Positions 52,423 to 60,038 of a stretch of 64,000 bases of DNA are shown piece after piece. The DNA lies in contig JAIORV010000157.1 in NCBI GenBank assembly GCA_021107945.1, forward strand, positions 78,774 through 142,773, written 5' to 3'. Source of the stretch: Vulcanimicrobiota bacterium (GTDB taxonomy: Bacteria > Vulcanimicrobiota > JAJTBE01). The position numbers and the translations under genes were made by a program. Below the pieces are notes generated by a model. The model saw only the letters and a program-made list of their open reading frames with translations, was not told the DNA's origin and made no database searches. Within the stretch, counting starts at the first letter, position 1; every line of letters starts with the position of its first letter.

Positions 52423-52447
52423 TAAAAAAAAAGACCCTCGCGAGTCT
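52423..52447 (-). terminator. Terminator of the gspC-gspG unit
   Basis: Minus-strand AGACTC-GCGA-GGGTCT hairpin (52447-52432, 6-bp stem with one G-T pair and GCGA loop) followed by nine T residues. It lies about 45 bases after the gspG stop. It separates the T2SS genes from the PilX-like gene. Confidence 0.85.
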
Positions 52448-52492
52448 CACATGACATATCCTGTTAACGTTTTGTACATAATTTGTTAATAT

Positions 52493-52942
52493 CTACTCTT
52501 CTTCCGTCTCTTTTTTCCAGTTGACTATATCATCTTCCGTCTCCTCGGAACCGTCCGGACCCTTTGAATAAAGATCGAAATCCTTATGCTCGCCGGGGAT
52601 AATGTATATGAATTCATTTCCCCAGGCATCATTTGGGATATCGTCCATGTATTGCTTCCATTTCTTTGGAACCGGCTCGTCCTCGGGTTTTTCGAAAAGA
52701 GCTATCAATCCCTGTTCCTGGGTGGGATAATTTCCGTTATCAAGACGATATATCTCCAGGGCTTTCTCCACTTCTTTCAATTGAATCTTCGTGGTATCAA
52801 CTTTTGCTTCCTTTGCCCTGCCGACATACCTTATGCCGATTATGGTGGCAAGAAGAAGGAGTATTGCCACAACCACGATTACTTCGAGAAATGTAAAGCC
52901 TCTCGCATTGCGTCCGTTGAATTTTCTTCTATGTCGTTTCAT
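52493..52942 (-). CDS. gspG: Type II secretion major pseudopilin
   Basis: 149 aa. The prepilin signal is MKRHRRKFNGRNARG/FTFLE, cut after G15, with Glu5 present. The hydrophobic helix IVVVAILLLLATIIG follows. The C-terminal globular part shows the GspG features YRLDNGNYPTQEQGLIAL, ending in the calcium-loop region DIPNDAWGNEFIYIIPGEHK and DFDLYSKGPDGSEETEDDI. It forms the pseudopilus that pushes substrates through the outer-membrane secretin. It lies 33 bases downstream of the GspC-like gene. No other core T2SS genes (gspD, E, F, L, M) are within the window, so they are elsewhere. Confidence 0.95.
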   Translation of the reverse strand: MKRHRRKFNGRNARGFTFLEVIVVVAILLLLATIIGIRYVGRAKEAKVDTTKIQLKEVEKALEIYRLDNGNYPTQEQGLIALFEKPEDEPVPKKWKQYMDDIPNDAWGNEFIYIIPGEHKDFDLYSKGPDGSEETEDDIVNWKKETEEE

Positions 52943-52975
52943 TTGACCGACACTCCTCTATATATTTAGTTTGAT

Positions 52976-53911
52976 TTATCTGAATTCAATGGGAATCTTG
53001 ACTATCTGTCCGTTCCTGTCAACTTCCAGCGTCATATGATCCTCGTTCCTGAACATCTGGTATGTTTCGAATGAGTCCTCGACCGACTTTATCTCCTTAT
53101 TGTTGGCCTTAACCAGAATGTCGCCTGCCTTGAGTCCCAACTTGGTGAAGAAAGAATTGTTTTTCAGGTAGCTGATTTTCATCCCGTATGGTTTATCATC
53201 CTTTGAATTCGGAATAAACTTCAGGTCTTTCGCAAGTTTCGAGGGCGGTGTGAGTAATGCGTTAAACTTGCGCCTGTCAACGATTCTCTTTGATCCGCTT
53301 GCCTTGACGATGTCATCCAGATTGTCTTTTTTAGGTTTTTTTAATGTTCTGGCAGGCATACGGCGGATATTTGAAGCTGCCCGGACAGGCGCGTTTTCCG
53401 ACAGGTTCATGGCAAGCATGATTTCCTTTGAATCCTTTTTGAATACCACCGCGTTTTTAAGGATACTGTCAACGGTATAACTTCCTACCTGCTGACCGAT
53501 TTGCAGAGAAAGATCCTTCCCCTCGACGTTAATAATAGCTATTGCAGTATCGGAACCTATCATGGTTCCGTTCAGCCGCATTTGCTCTTGAGCCGTGGGG
53601 ATTAGTTGATCCCAGCTAACCTGATTTACCGGATCTTCAGGCTCATCTGGATTTTCGCCCTCCGGTTTTTTCTTTTTTGGTGACGCCTTCTTTACTTCAC
53701 CGAACATTGGTTGTATATCGTCCCTGTAATCCTTGAAAGGCTTCTTCATTTTTTCTTGTTTCACTTCTTCTCTTGCAAGAACCATTTTCTGTGGAACGGT
53801 CCATTTGCCCTTGAAATAGAGGGATATTACATTACCCAGTAAAAACGCGGTAGAAAATATCCCGACTACCCAGAGAATTGTTGAAACCCAACGGGGAATT
53901 TTTTGGTTCAT
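52976..53911 (-). CDS. gspC: GspC-like type II secretion protein with PDZ domain
   Basis: 311 aa. One membrane segment near the N-terminus (about 10-32) and a charged linker lead to the homology region (about 108-175: LNGTMIGSDTAIAIINVEGK, then LSLQIGQQVGSYTVDSILK). In GspC this region contacts the secretin. A C-terminal PDZ-type domain covers about 228-311, with GMKISYLKNNSFFTKLGLKA followed by GDILVKANNKEIKSVE. It sits in the inner membrane with the body in the periplasm. It is the first gene of the two-gene unit with gspG. GspC usually recognises substrates; the neighbouring paralogs are an obvious candidate set, by inference. Confidence 0.88.
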   Translation of the reverse strand: MNQKIPRWVSTILWVVGIFSTAFLLGNVISLYFKGKWTVPQKMVLAREEVKQEKMKKPFKDYRDDIQPMFGEVKKASPKKKKPEGENPDEPEDPVNQVSWDQLIPTAQEQMRLNGTMIGSDTAIAIINVEGKDLSLQIGQQVGSYTVDSILKNAVVFKKDSKEIMLAMNLSENAPVRAASNIRRMPARTLKKPKKDNLDDIVKASGSKRIVDRRKFNALLTPPSKLAKDLKFIPNSKDDKPYGMKISYLKNNSFFTKLGLKAGDILVKANNKEIKSVEDSFETYQMFRNEDHMTLEVDRNGQIVKIPIEFR

Positions 53912-54093
53912 TTATTTTTACCTTATCCTATTTTCCTTGAATAGACTCTAACATATATTATGTCGCAAAGTCCAGATATTTCTTTCATTCGGCTTCAAAA
54001 TTTCCCTTTTATTTTTTTGCATGAATATATTTCTTTGTATGCTTCGTGTCTTCGTGGTGAAAACCATATTAATTCTCTAAAATCAAGGATTCC

Positions 54094-54645
54094 GTGGAAT
54101 CAGGAAGAATTTATTTACCCATGAATTCGTCAGCATACATGATTCTGGAGATAACCTTGTTTTTTCTTGTCCCCCTGGTAATTGTACTGATAAGAAGAAA
54201 AATCATTAAAAATTCAATCAAAATCGAAATGTCTGCAGACCCCAGCTTTTTAAGGCGAAATGGAAGCACATTGCTGAGTTTGAAACTAAGAACAGGGTAT
54301 AATTTAATGATAAAAAATCTCCTGGCACTCCTGGTATGTATTAAAAAGACAGAGCCCGATGGAGAAGAAAAAAGATGTGTCGAGGAAAGTTACGGGATCG
54401 AAGAGCAAATCAAGCTTACGAAGAATGAACTTTCAGTATTCAAAAAAAGAATAGAAATTCCTCATTACCTGGGAGAGGAATCCGGGTCAAAGGAAGCTGA
54501 CGGAAAGACGGAAACTTATCAATGGCTTATTGAAGTAAAAATGAGCACCGAAGTTGGAGAGATCAGGGATTCGATCCCAATAAAAGTCAAAGGCTCCCTT
54601 GATGAAGCTGATGTTGAAGAATTAACCGGTAGCGGAAAGCTTTAG
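54094..54645 (+). CDS. Single-pass membrane protein of unknown function
   Basis: 183 aa from GTG 54094 (AAGGA five bases before it); ATG 54121 is an alternative. A hydrophobic segment (about 14-33) is followed by KIEMSADPSFLRRN and a beta-rich soluble domain with a predicted sandwich fold (IEIPHYLGEESGSK, YQWLIEVKMST, IRDSIPIKVKG). The last residues (TGSGKL) are encoded by a mini-hairpin repeat (54628-54681). The gene therefore ends in the repeat and its natural C-terminus may have been altered. The domain resembles arrestin-like sandwiches only vaguely. It is oriented with the calcium ATPase 98 bases downstream. Confidence 0.65.
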   Translation: MESGRIYLPMNSSAYMILEITLFFLVPLVIVLIRRKIIKNSIKIEMSADPSFLRRNGSTLLSLKLRTGYNLMIKNLLALLVCIKKTEPDGEEKRCVEESYGIEEQIKLTKNELSVFKKRIEIPHYLGEESGSKEADGKTETYQWLIEVKMSTEVGEIRDSIPIKVKGSLDEADVEELTGSGKL

Positions 54646-54681
54646 CTTTCCCTTGCATGGGAGGTAAAGACCTCCGCTACC
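54628..54681. repeat. Mini-hairpin cluster with outer inverted repeat
   Basis: GGTAGCGG (54628-54635) and CCGCTACC (54674-54681) form the outer arms. Inside are GGAAAGCT-TT-AGCTTTCC and GGAGGT-AAAG-ACCTCC. A shorter version, ending TCTCCGCTACCAT, lies near 39387. The cluster overlaps the 3' end of the gene at 54094-54645. Confidence 0.7.
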
Positions 54682-54742
54682 ATAATATGCAAACTAATTT
54701 AACACTGTCAGAGCGAAGCAAAATTTTGGAGAACAATCTATT

Positions 54743-57442
54743 ATGAATAATATTGAGCAAGTGATAGAAAAAGTTGATATAAAACAAGGATTGACCCCGG
54801 AACAGGTAAAGGAAAATCGCGGGAAATTCGGAAGCAACAGCTTGACTCCGCCAAAAAGAATTCCCCTTTGGCTTCAATTTTTCTATAAATTCAAAGATCC
54901 GACTATAATATTATTATCAGTTGCCGCAGTTATCTCTATACTTCTGGGTTTTCAACCCGGGGGTAGTTTTATCGAGGGAACCGGGATACTTTTTGCTATC
55001 CTCCTTGCCACAGGTGTGGCGTTCTACAGCGAATATAAAAGCGGCAAGGAATTCGAGATATTAAACAGGGTAAAGGAAGAAAAGGCAAAGGTAATTCGTA
55101 ATGGTAAGTTTCAAACAATACCCGTCGGGGATCTTGTTGTAGGCGATGTGGTGCACATCGAGCTGGGGGATAAAGTCCCGTCGGACGGTAAGCTTGCCAT
55201 GGTCAGATCCTTGTATGTTGATCAATCGCCCCTTACCGGGGAATCGGTTCCGGTAAGGAAAAAGTTGGAATCCGGCGGAAACGAGTCCGAATCGGGATTT
55301 GAAATTAATTATGTTTATCGGGGAACGATGATTTCCGACGGAAGTGCGGTTTATATAACAACCGCCGTGGGTGATAATACGGAAATCGGGAAAATCGCTG
55401 CAACACTCACGGAACAGGAAGAGGTACAGACACCCCTCCAGGAAAAGCTCGAGGTTCTATCAAAACAGATTGGCTATGTGGGTATGGCTGTTGCCGTACT
55501 TATTTTTCTTTCTCTGATTTTTCGTGATTATTATATTCTTCATCGCCTCAAATTCGTATGGAATGTCGAAAATTTAAGCCTGTTAGTACAATACCTCATG
55601 ATTGCCGTAACAATTATTGTCGTCGCCGTGCCAGAGGGACTTCCGATGATGGTAGCCATGAGCCTGGCGTTTAATATGCGTAAGATGGCCCGCGCCAACT
55701 GCCTTGTGAAGAAACTCGAAGCATCGGAGGCAATAGGCTCCGTAACGGTTATATGCAGTGACAAAACCGGAACTCTCACTCAGAATAAGATGAAACCCGT
55801 CTGGTTTTATTTTGGCGATAAAATATACGATATGAACGACATCGGGGATATCAGGGACAACCACGAGTTCCATAGCGTGATGGCAAATTGCGCCATAAAC
55901 TCCACGGCCGAGCTTGAATATGACAACGGCGAAGCGAAGCCCGTCGGGAATGCCACCGAGGGCGCGCTTCTACTGCTTCTTCACGGATTAAAAATGGATT
56001 ATGGTGAAATAAGGGAAGAAGCGTCCGTTGTTCGCCAGATCCCGTTTTCCTCGGCACGAAAAAGGATGATTACACTTGTAAAAAGCGATGATAAGTATGT
56101 ATGCCTGGAAAAGGGCGCGCCCGATATCCTTATTGAAGAATGCTCCTATATAATGATTAACGGTAAGAAAGAACCTATCGAAGAACATCGGGAGAGAATC
56201 CAGCAGGCGCTCAGGGACGCAAGCGGCAAGGCATACAGGGTGCTGGCATTTACCAGAAAAGAGATGGATCATCCCTGTGATCCCTCGGCAAAATGCTGTA
56301 ATGAAGCACATGATCACGTGTTGACGGGACTTGTCGGCATTGCGGATCCTTTGCGTCCCAATGTATATGAATCCGTTGAGGCATGCCACAATGCGGGGAT
56401 AGATGTGAAAATGATAACCGGAGACGATAAGGATACCGCCGTTTCCATTGCAAGGGAAAGCAAGATATTGAAAAGCGATGACGATATCGTCCTGACAACA
56501 AAGGAATTTCAGGATCTGGATGATAAAGAGCTTGAAGAGAAGGCGGAGAGAATCAAGGTGCTTGCACGCTCACGCCCCCTTGATAAACTCAGGCTTGTAA
56601 AATGCCTTCATAAAATGAGAGAGACCGTGGGAGTCACCGGTGACGGCACTAATGATGCGCCCGCGTTGAAACAGGCCGACGTCGGGATTTCCATGGGGAA
56701 ATCGGGAACCGAAGTTGCAAAGGAAGCAAGCAAGATTATCCTGCTTGACGACAATTTTAAAAGCATTGTCAACGGGATATTATGGGGAAGAACAATATTC
56801 GAGAACATCCAAAGACTTATTATGTTCCAGCTTACGGTCAATTTCGTCGCTCTCACCGTCGCATTTATCGGCCCCTTCGTGGGAATGGAAACGGATCTGC
56901 CCCTTACGGTTGTTCAATTGCTGTGGGTCAATATTATAATGGACACATTCGCCGCTCTTGCCCTTTCTGCAGAACCTCCCAGGAAAGAAATTATGGATCA
57001 AAAACCCAGACCCAGGGACGAGCATATTATTACGCCGACAATGGGATCGATTATTGTGTTTGTGGGGCTTTATATGGCCACCATTCTCCTTATTCTCTTC
57101 CGTACAAATTTCCTTGGCGGAACGGGGCATGCACAGCACCTTACCATACTGTTTACAACTTTTGTAATGTTTCAGGTCTGGAATGAGTTCAACTGCAGAG
57201 CGTTAAATTTTTATCAATCCCCGTTTAAAAACCTGACCGGGAACCGTATGTTCCTTATAATTATCACTATTATTGTTATCTCTCAAGTGGTTATGGTTTA
57301 TTTTGGCGGTCAGCTTTTCAGGACGGTTCCCATAGATCTGATATCCTGGATAAAAATAATTCTCCTGACTTCAACGGTGATTCCCATGGGATACCTGGCA
57401 AGATATATTGCGCATCTCAAGTTCGGTAAAAAAGCATCCTGA
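54743..57442 (+). CDS. P-type calcium-translocating ATPase
   Basis: 899 aa, plasma membrane. Type II (SERCA/PMCA-like) P-type ATPase: TGES in the actuator domain (SPLTGESVP), D340 in CSDKTGTLTQNK as the phosphorylated residue, TGDGTNDAPALKQADVGISM in the P domain, and about ten membrane segments. Calcium is indicated by VAVPEGLPMMVAMSLAFNM in M4 and NFVALTVAFIGPFVGME with LLWVNIIMDTFAALALSAE in M5/M6. It exports Ca2+ using ATP. The C-terminal half ends in ordinary transmembrane helices with no regulatory tail. It has no co-transcribed gene downstream. Confidence 0.96.
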   Translation: MNNIEQVIEKVDIKQGLTPEQVKENRGKFGSNSLTPPKRIPLWLQFFYKFKDPTIILLSVAAVISILLGFQPGGSFIEGTGILFAILLATGVAFYSEYKSGKEFEILNRVKEEKAKVIRNGKFQTIPVGDLVVGDVVHIELGDKVPSDGKLAMVRSLYVDQSPLTGESVPVRKKLESGGNESESGFEINYVYRGTMISDGSAVYITTAVGDNTEIGKIAATLTEQEEVQTPLQEKLEVLSKQIGYVGMAVAVLIFLSLIFRDYYILHRLKFVWNVENLSLLVQYLMIAVTIIVVAVPEGLPMMVAMSLAFNMRKMARANCLVKKLEASEAIGSVTVICSDKTGTLTQNKMKPVWFYFGDKIYDMNDIGDIRDNHEFHSVMANCAINSTAELEYDNGEAKPVGNATEGALLLLLHGLKMDYGEIREEASVVRQIPFSSARKRMITLVKSDDKYVCLEKGAPDILIEECSYIMINGKKEPIEEHRERIQQALRDASGKAYRVLAFTRKEMDHPCDPSAKCCNEAHDHVLTGLVGIADPLRPNVYESVEACHNAGIDVKMITGDDKDTAVSIARESKILKSDDDIVLTTKEFQDLDDKELEEKAERIKVLARSRPLDKLRLVKCLHKMRETVGVTGDGTNDAPALKQADVGISMGKSGTEVAKEASKIILLDDNFKSIVNGILWGRTIFENIQRLIMFQLTVNFVALTVAFIGPFVGMETDLPLTVVQLLWVNIIMDTFAALALSAEPPRKEIMDQKPRPRDEHIITPTMGSIIVFVGLYMATILLILFRTNFLGGTGHAQHLTILFTTFVMFQVWNEFNCRALNFYQSPFKNLTGNRMFLIIITIIVISQVVMVYFGGQLFRTVPIDLISWIKIILLTSTVIPMGYLARYIAHLKFGKKAS

Positions 57443-57459
57443 GAATGTGATTCCGGGGA

Positions 57460-57545
57460 TTAAACCGCAAAGAAGCAAAGCACACAAACCGAGAAAAGGA
57501 TTGTCGGGATATTTCACCACGAAGTCACGAAGTTCACGAAGAATT
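57460..57545. repeat. CACGAAG-type interspersed repeats
   Basis: AAACCGCAAAGAAGCAAAGC, then ACACAAACC (57462-57490), and TTTCACCACGAAGTCACGAA, then GTTCACGAAG (57513-57542). These are the best-preserved copies of this repeat: three units of CACGAAG spaced about nine to ten bases. Found between the ATPase and the RelE pair. Confidence 0.6.
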
Positions 57546-57587
57546 TTATTTGTAATCTGATTTCCATAAAAGGGAAGTCGGACTATG

Positions 57588-57872
57588 TTACAACTTACTT
57601 ATCGAATTCTTTACTTTTTTATAAATATTCTCTCTTGTTGAGACCATGATAATTCCTGTGATTTCCCCCAATATCTCGTAAAGGATCCTGTAATGCACTC
57701 CTTTATGAATTACCGGGTAAGATCGCAGACCCTTTAAGTCTCCCGTCAATTCATTTCCGCAGAAAGGGTTTTTTTCTATATATGGCAATGTTTGCTCAAG
57801 TATTTTCAGGGCAGATTCTTTTTCCGGCTTTCTCAAGTCCCTTTTGGCGCCCGAGTATATTTCAACCTTCAT
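57588..57872 (-). CDS. RelE/ParE-family toxin
   Basis: 94 aa. The fold is shown by the N-terminal strand (MKVEIYSGAKRDLRK), two helices (ESALKILEQTLPYIEKNP), then LKGLRSYPVIHKGVHYRILY and EITGIIMVSTRENIYKKV. The loss of clear catalytic residues is typical of RelE-like families, so activity cannot be judged. Its 5' end overlaps the antitoxin gene by 11 bases. A ribosome site for it lies within the antitoxin's coding region. The module stands beside MITE copy 3. Confidence 0.88.
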   Translation of the reverse strand: MKVEIYSGAKRDLRKPEKESALKILEQTLPYIEKNPFCGNELTGDLKGLRSYPVIHKGVHYRILYEILGEITGIIMVSTRENIYKKVKNSISKL

Positions 57873-58080
57873 TAATTTCTTTTAAAACCTCCTCGATAGA
57901 GAAAGTTTGCATCTCAGCCAATTCCTTTTTAAATTCTTTTCTTCTTTCACTGATTTCCTTGAAAAGATCCTCCTGAAGCATAATTTCCAGAGTCTCTTTT
58001 TCTCCTGGTGTAAGAAGCGGCACTGATTGCGCTATTTCATTAAAAGTGATTTTTCTTGCAGGTAAAGCCACAGTAATCAC
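57862..58080 (-). CDS. Small antitoxin of the RelE pair
   Basis: 72 aa. Short and acidic. The first half (ITVALPARKITFNEIAQSVP, LLTPGEKETLEIML) and the helical second half (EDLFKEISERRKEFKKELAE, MQTFSIEEVLKEIN) are typical of small antitoxins that neutralise RelE toxins with an extended C-terminal helix; no classical helix-turn-helix is evident. It precedes the toxin and overlaps it. The 27 bases upstream run directly into MITE copy 3, so the promoter of the operon must lie in or next to the element. Confidence 0.82.
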   Translation of the reverse strand: MITVALPARKITFNEIAQSVPLLTPGEKETLEIMLQEDLFKEISERRKEFKKELAEMQTFSIEEVLKEINEG

Positions 58081-58107
58081 CTCAAAAATATTATATGATA
58101 CTTGGTT

Positions 58108-58515
58108 CTTAGATTTCGCACACCTGACATCTTTTAATTAAGTCACTCAATTTATTAAAAATGCGATTGAATAATCTTCTTTAATTGCCTTGTAACCATA
58201 TTTTGCAACATTAAGAATATTTCGAGTTTTTAAGACAACACCCGATTTTAATCGGGTGGTTAGAAGCCTATAAAACCGGACTCCCACCTCCCACCTCCAA
58301 TTTAACCGTTTCAACGGTTTCTTGACGTAGATAAACCACTGAAGTGGTTAAGACGAAGAAGTGGTTGGGTTTACGCTCATTTCACCACAATAAATTGTGG
58401 TGTTGTCTTAAACCCCATAATACAACAATTCTTACCTTAATATAACAATTATCACCTTAAAACACTTGAAAAAATTCTATTACTTCTTAACAAATTCACA
58501 TGTGCGAAATGTGAG
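58108..58515. repeat. Full-length 408-bp MITE-like element, copy 3
   Basis: Homologous to 46038-46457. Terminal inverted repeats CTTAGATTTCGCACACCTGA at 58108 and its imperfect complement ending at 58515 match at about 18 of 23 bases. The core 58230-58411 has the 13-base inverted repeat and the hairpins ACCCGATT/AATCGGGT, AACCGTT/AACGGTT, AACCACT/AGTGGTT and ACCACAAT/ATTGTGGT. It fills the gap between the RelE-type pair and birA (58081-58593). A GCAGAG-type repeat follows (58556-58588). No gene is present. Confidence 0.8.
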
Positions 58516-58593
58516 TAGTTAATTTACACAAGTTTTCTTGTTACTAACTTCATTAAAAACTCCGCGCTCTCTGCGGTGAATAGTTACGTTTTA

Positions 58594-59397
58594 TCAATAT
58601 TTTTCCATCAAAATAAGTCTCTCAGCGTTGTATAGAACCCCCTGTGCTCCCGAGAAAAGCTCCACCAGAAGCCCGCCGTCGTCCGCAATGTCCAGCGCAT
58701 AACCGTCGGCTTCTCTTATTTGCCCGCTGTTGATTATTTTTACTCTTCTCCCCAATGTTATACACCTGTTTTTGTATTTTTTTATAATATCTGTCGGACC
58801 GTTTTCAAGAAACTGGTTATAATCTTTCTCGAGTCTGTTTAAGATGCCTGCAAGTAACGCCGTGGGTGCGGTGGGCTCTCCCCTCTCATCAAGTATTGTC
58901 GTGGGTGGTATTGGGAATTCGTATCCCAGTTCATGAGCGGGAAAATTCAAATTTATACCCACACCCGCCACGATATAATCAAGGTTTTCCCCTGAATACC
59001 GGCTCTCCATCAATATTCCGCCGACTTTTTTCTCGTTTATATATAAATCATTCGTCCAATGGAAACGGCACGGAACCGATATCTGAGACTCGATAATCAT
59101 CGATATCGCCGCCCCGAATATAACCGTCAGAGGCTGTGGATCAACCGCAGGAGGTCTCAAAATGACTGAAAACCAGAGTCCTCCTTCCGGTGAAAGCCAT
59201 TCTCTATCAAATCTGCCTTTGCCTTTTACCTGATTTTTTGCGATAACAAGTGTCCCGTGAGCCGCTCCCTCGTTTGCCAGTTTCTTTGCCTTGTTATTTG
59301 TGGAATCTATTGTATCTGTAAAATGGATCCTGGAGCCAAACTCTTTTGCCGTCAGAAGAGTTCGCAATAATCGTGGATCCAGTTTGAATTCCTGCAT
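58594..59397 (-). CDS. birA: Biotin-[acetyl-CoA-carboxylase] ligase
   Basis: 267 aa from ATG 59397 (GGAG nine bases before it). Attaches biotin to the biotin carboxyl carrier protein through biotinyl-AMP. Motifs: STNNKAKKLANEGA, KGKGRFDREWLSP (the biotinyl-AMP loop, usually GRGRxGRxW) and GLWFSVILRP. The ligase core continues with LKWTNDLYINEKKVGGILME-like RFHWTNDLYINEKK, and the SH3-like C-terminal domain contains RRVKIINSGQIREADGYA. It is a group I ligase because the N-terminal helix-turn-helix is absent, so it does not act as a repressor. Confidence 0.95.
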   Translation of the reverse strand: MQEFKLDPRLLRTLLTAKEFGSRIHFTDTIDSTNNKAKKLANEGAAHGTLVIAKNQVKGKGRFDREWLSPEGGLWFSVILRPPAVDPQPLTVIFGAAISMIIESQISVPCRFHWTNDLYINEKKVGGILMESRYSGENLDYIVAGVGINLNFPAHELGYEFPIPPTTILDERGEPTAPTALLAGILNRLEKDYNQFLENGPTDIIKKYKNRCITLGRRVKIINSGQIREADGYALDIADDGGLLVELFSGAQGVLYNAERLILMEKY

Positions 59398-59508
59398 TAA
59401 ATAATCTCCGATCAATGGAATGAGTATCTGTTAGCTGCAAAAAAAACAGAGGGAAATCGGAAGTAAGAAGTTGAATCAAATTTCCAACCCGACAATTTCA
59501 TCACATAA

Positions 59509-59531
59509 TAAAAAAGAACCGTCAGGGGTTC
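59509..59531 (-). terminator. Terminator after the hypothetical gene at 59560
   Basis: Minus-strand GAACC (59531-59527) pairs with GGTTC (59520-59516) around a six-base loop, followed by a T-run (59515-59511, then TATTAT). Clear but short stem. It also separates the gene from birA. Confidence 0.7.
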
Positions 59532-59559
59532 TCCTGTTTAAACCCTAAACTCCCCGATA

Positions 59560-59934
59560 TTACCAACCCTGTCCGGCGGTTTTCAGGGAAAGCATTTCTA
59601 ATTTTCGGCCGAGGCTCATTCCCTCCTGATTGCTTTTTTCTGGAGGTTTCAACCCCAAATTTTGGAGGAATGCATCCATATTCAGCGGATTATCCTGGTG
59701 ATTCTCGCCGGATTTCGCCATTATCGCCTCTTCCCGGGCTTCTCCGGAAATATTCACCCTGTCCAGGACATTGATTCCTGCAGGCTTCTCAGGTATTTGC
59801 TCCTGATGTTGTTGTTGCTGCTGTTGCTTGGCTAAACCTGTTCTTTGTCCGGTTACGCGGGAAAAATACGAATAAGCGTCTCGGACGCTGTTTTGCGGGA
59901 TTGAAGAATTGTTGGGTCCAACCTTATTAATCAT
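59560..59934 (-). CDS. Small hydrophilic protein with glutamine repeat
   Basis: 124 aa, no signal peptide or membrane segment. It contains a polyglutamine stretch (about 38-45: KQQQQQQHQEQ). A short motif DRVNISGEAREEAIM recalls the region of FlgM-type anti-sigma factors that contacts sigma, but the match is too short to call. The remainder is Ser/Asn/Gln-rich and probably disordered. It lies 104 bases from the YHS-protein gene on the same strand. I do not recognise the family. Confidence 0.65.
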   Translation of the reverse strand: MINKVGPNNSSIPQNSVRDAYSYFSRVTGQRTGLAKQQQQQQHQEQIPEKPAGINVLDRVNISGEAREEAIMAKSGENHQDNPLNMDAFLQNLGLKPPEKSNQEGMSLGRKLEMLSLKTAGQGW

Positions 59935-60038
59935 ATATTCTCCAGACAGGTAAAATAAATATACCGCCTGTTAACAGTATATAAAATGAATGTTACAGAT
60001 TTGTTAAAAACATGTAACATTTTTGTAAAATTTATTAA

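Noticed and set aside
59560-59934. FlgM anti-sigma factor
   Set aside because: Only a ten-residue resemblance (DRVNISGEARE), with no supporting flagellar context.
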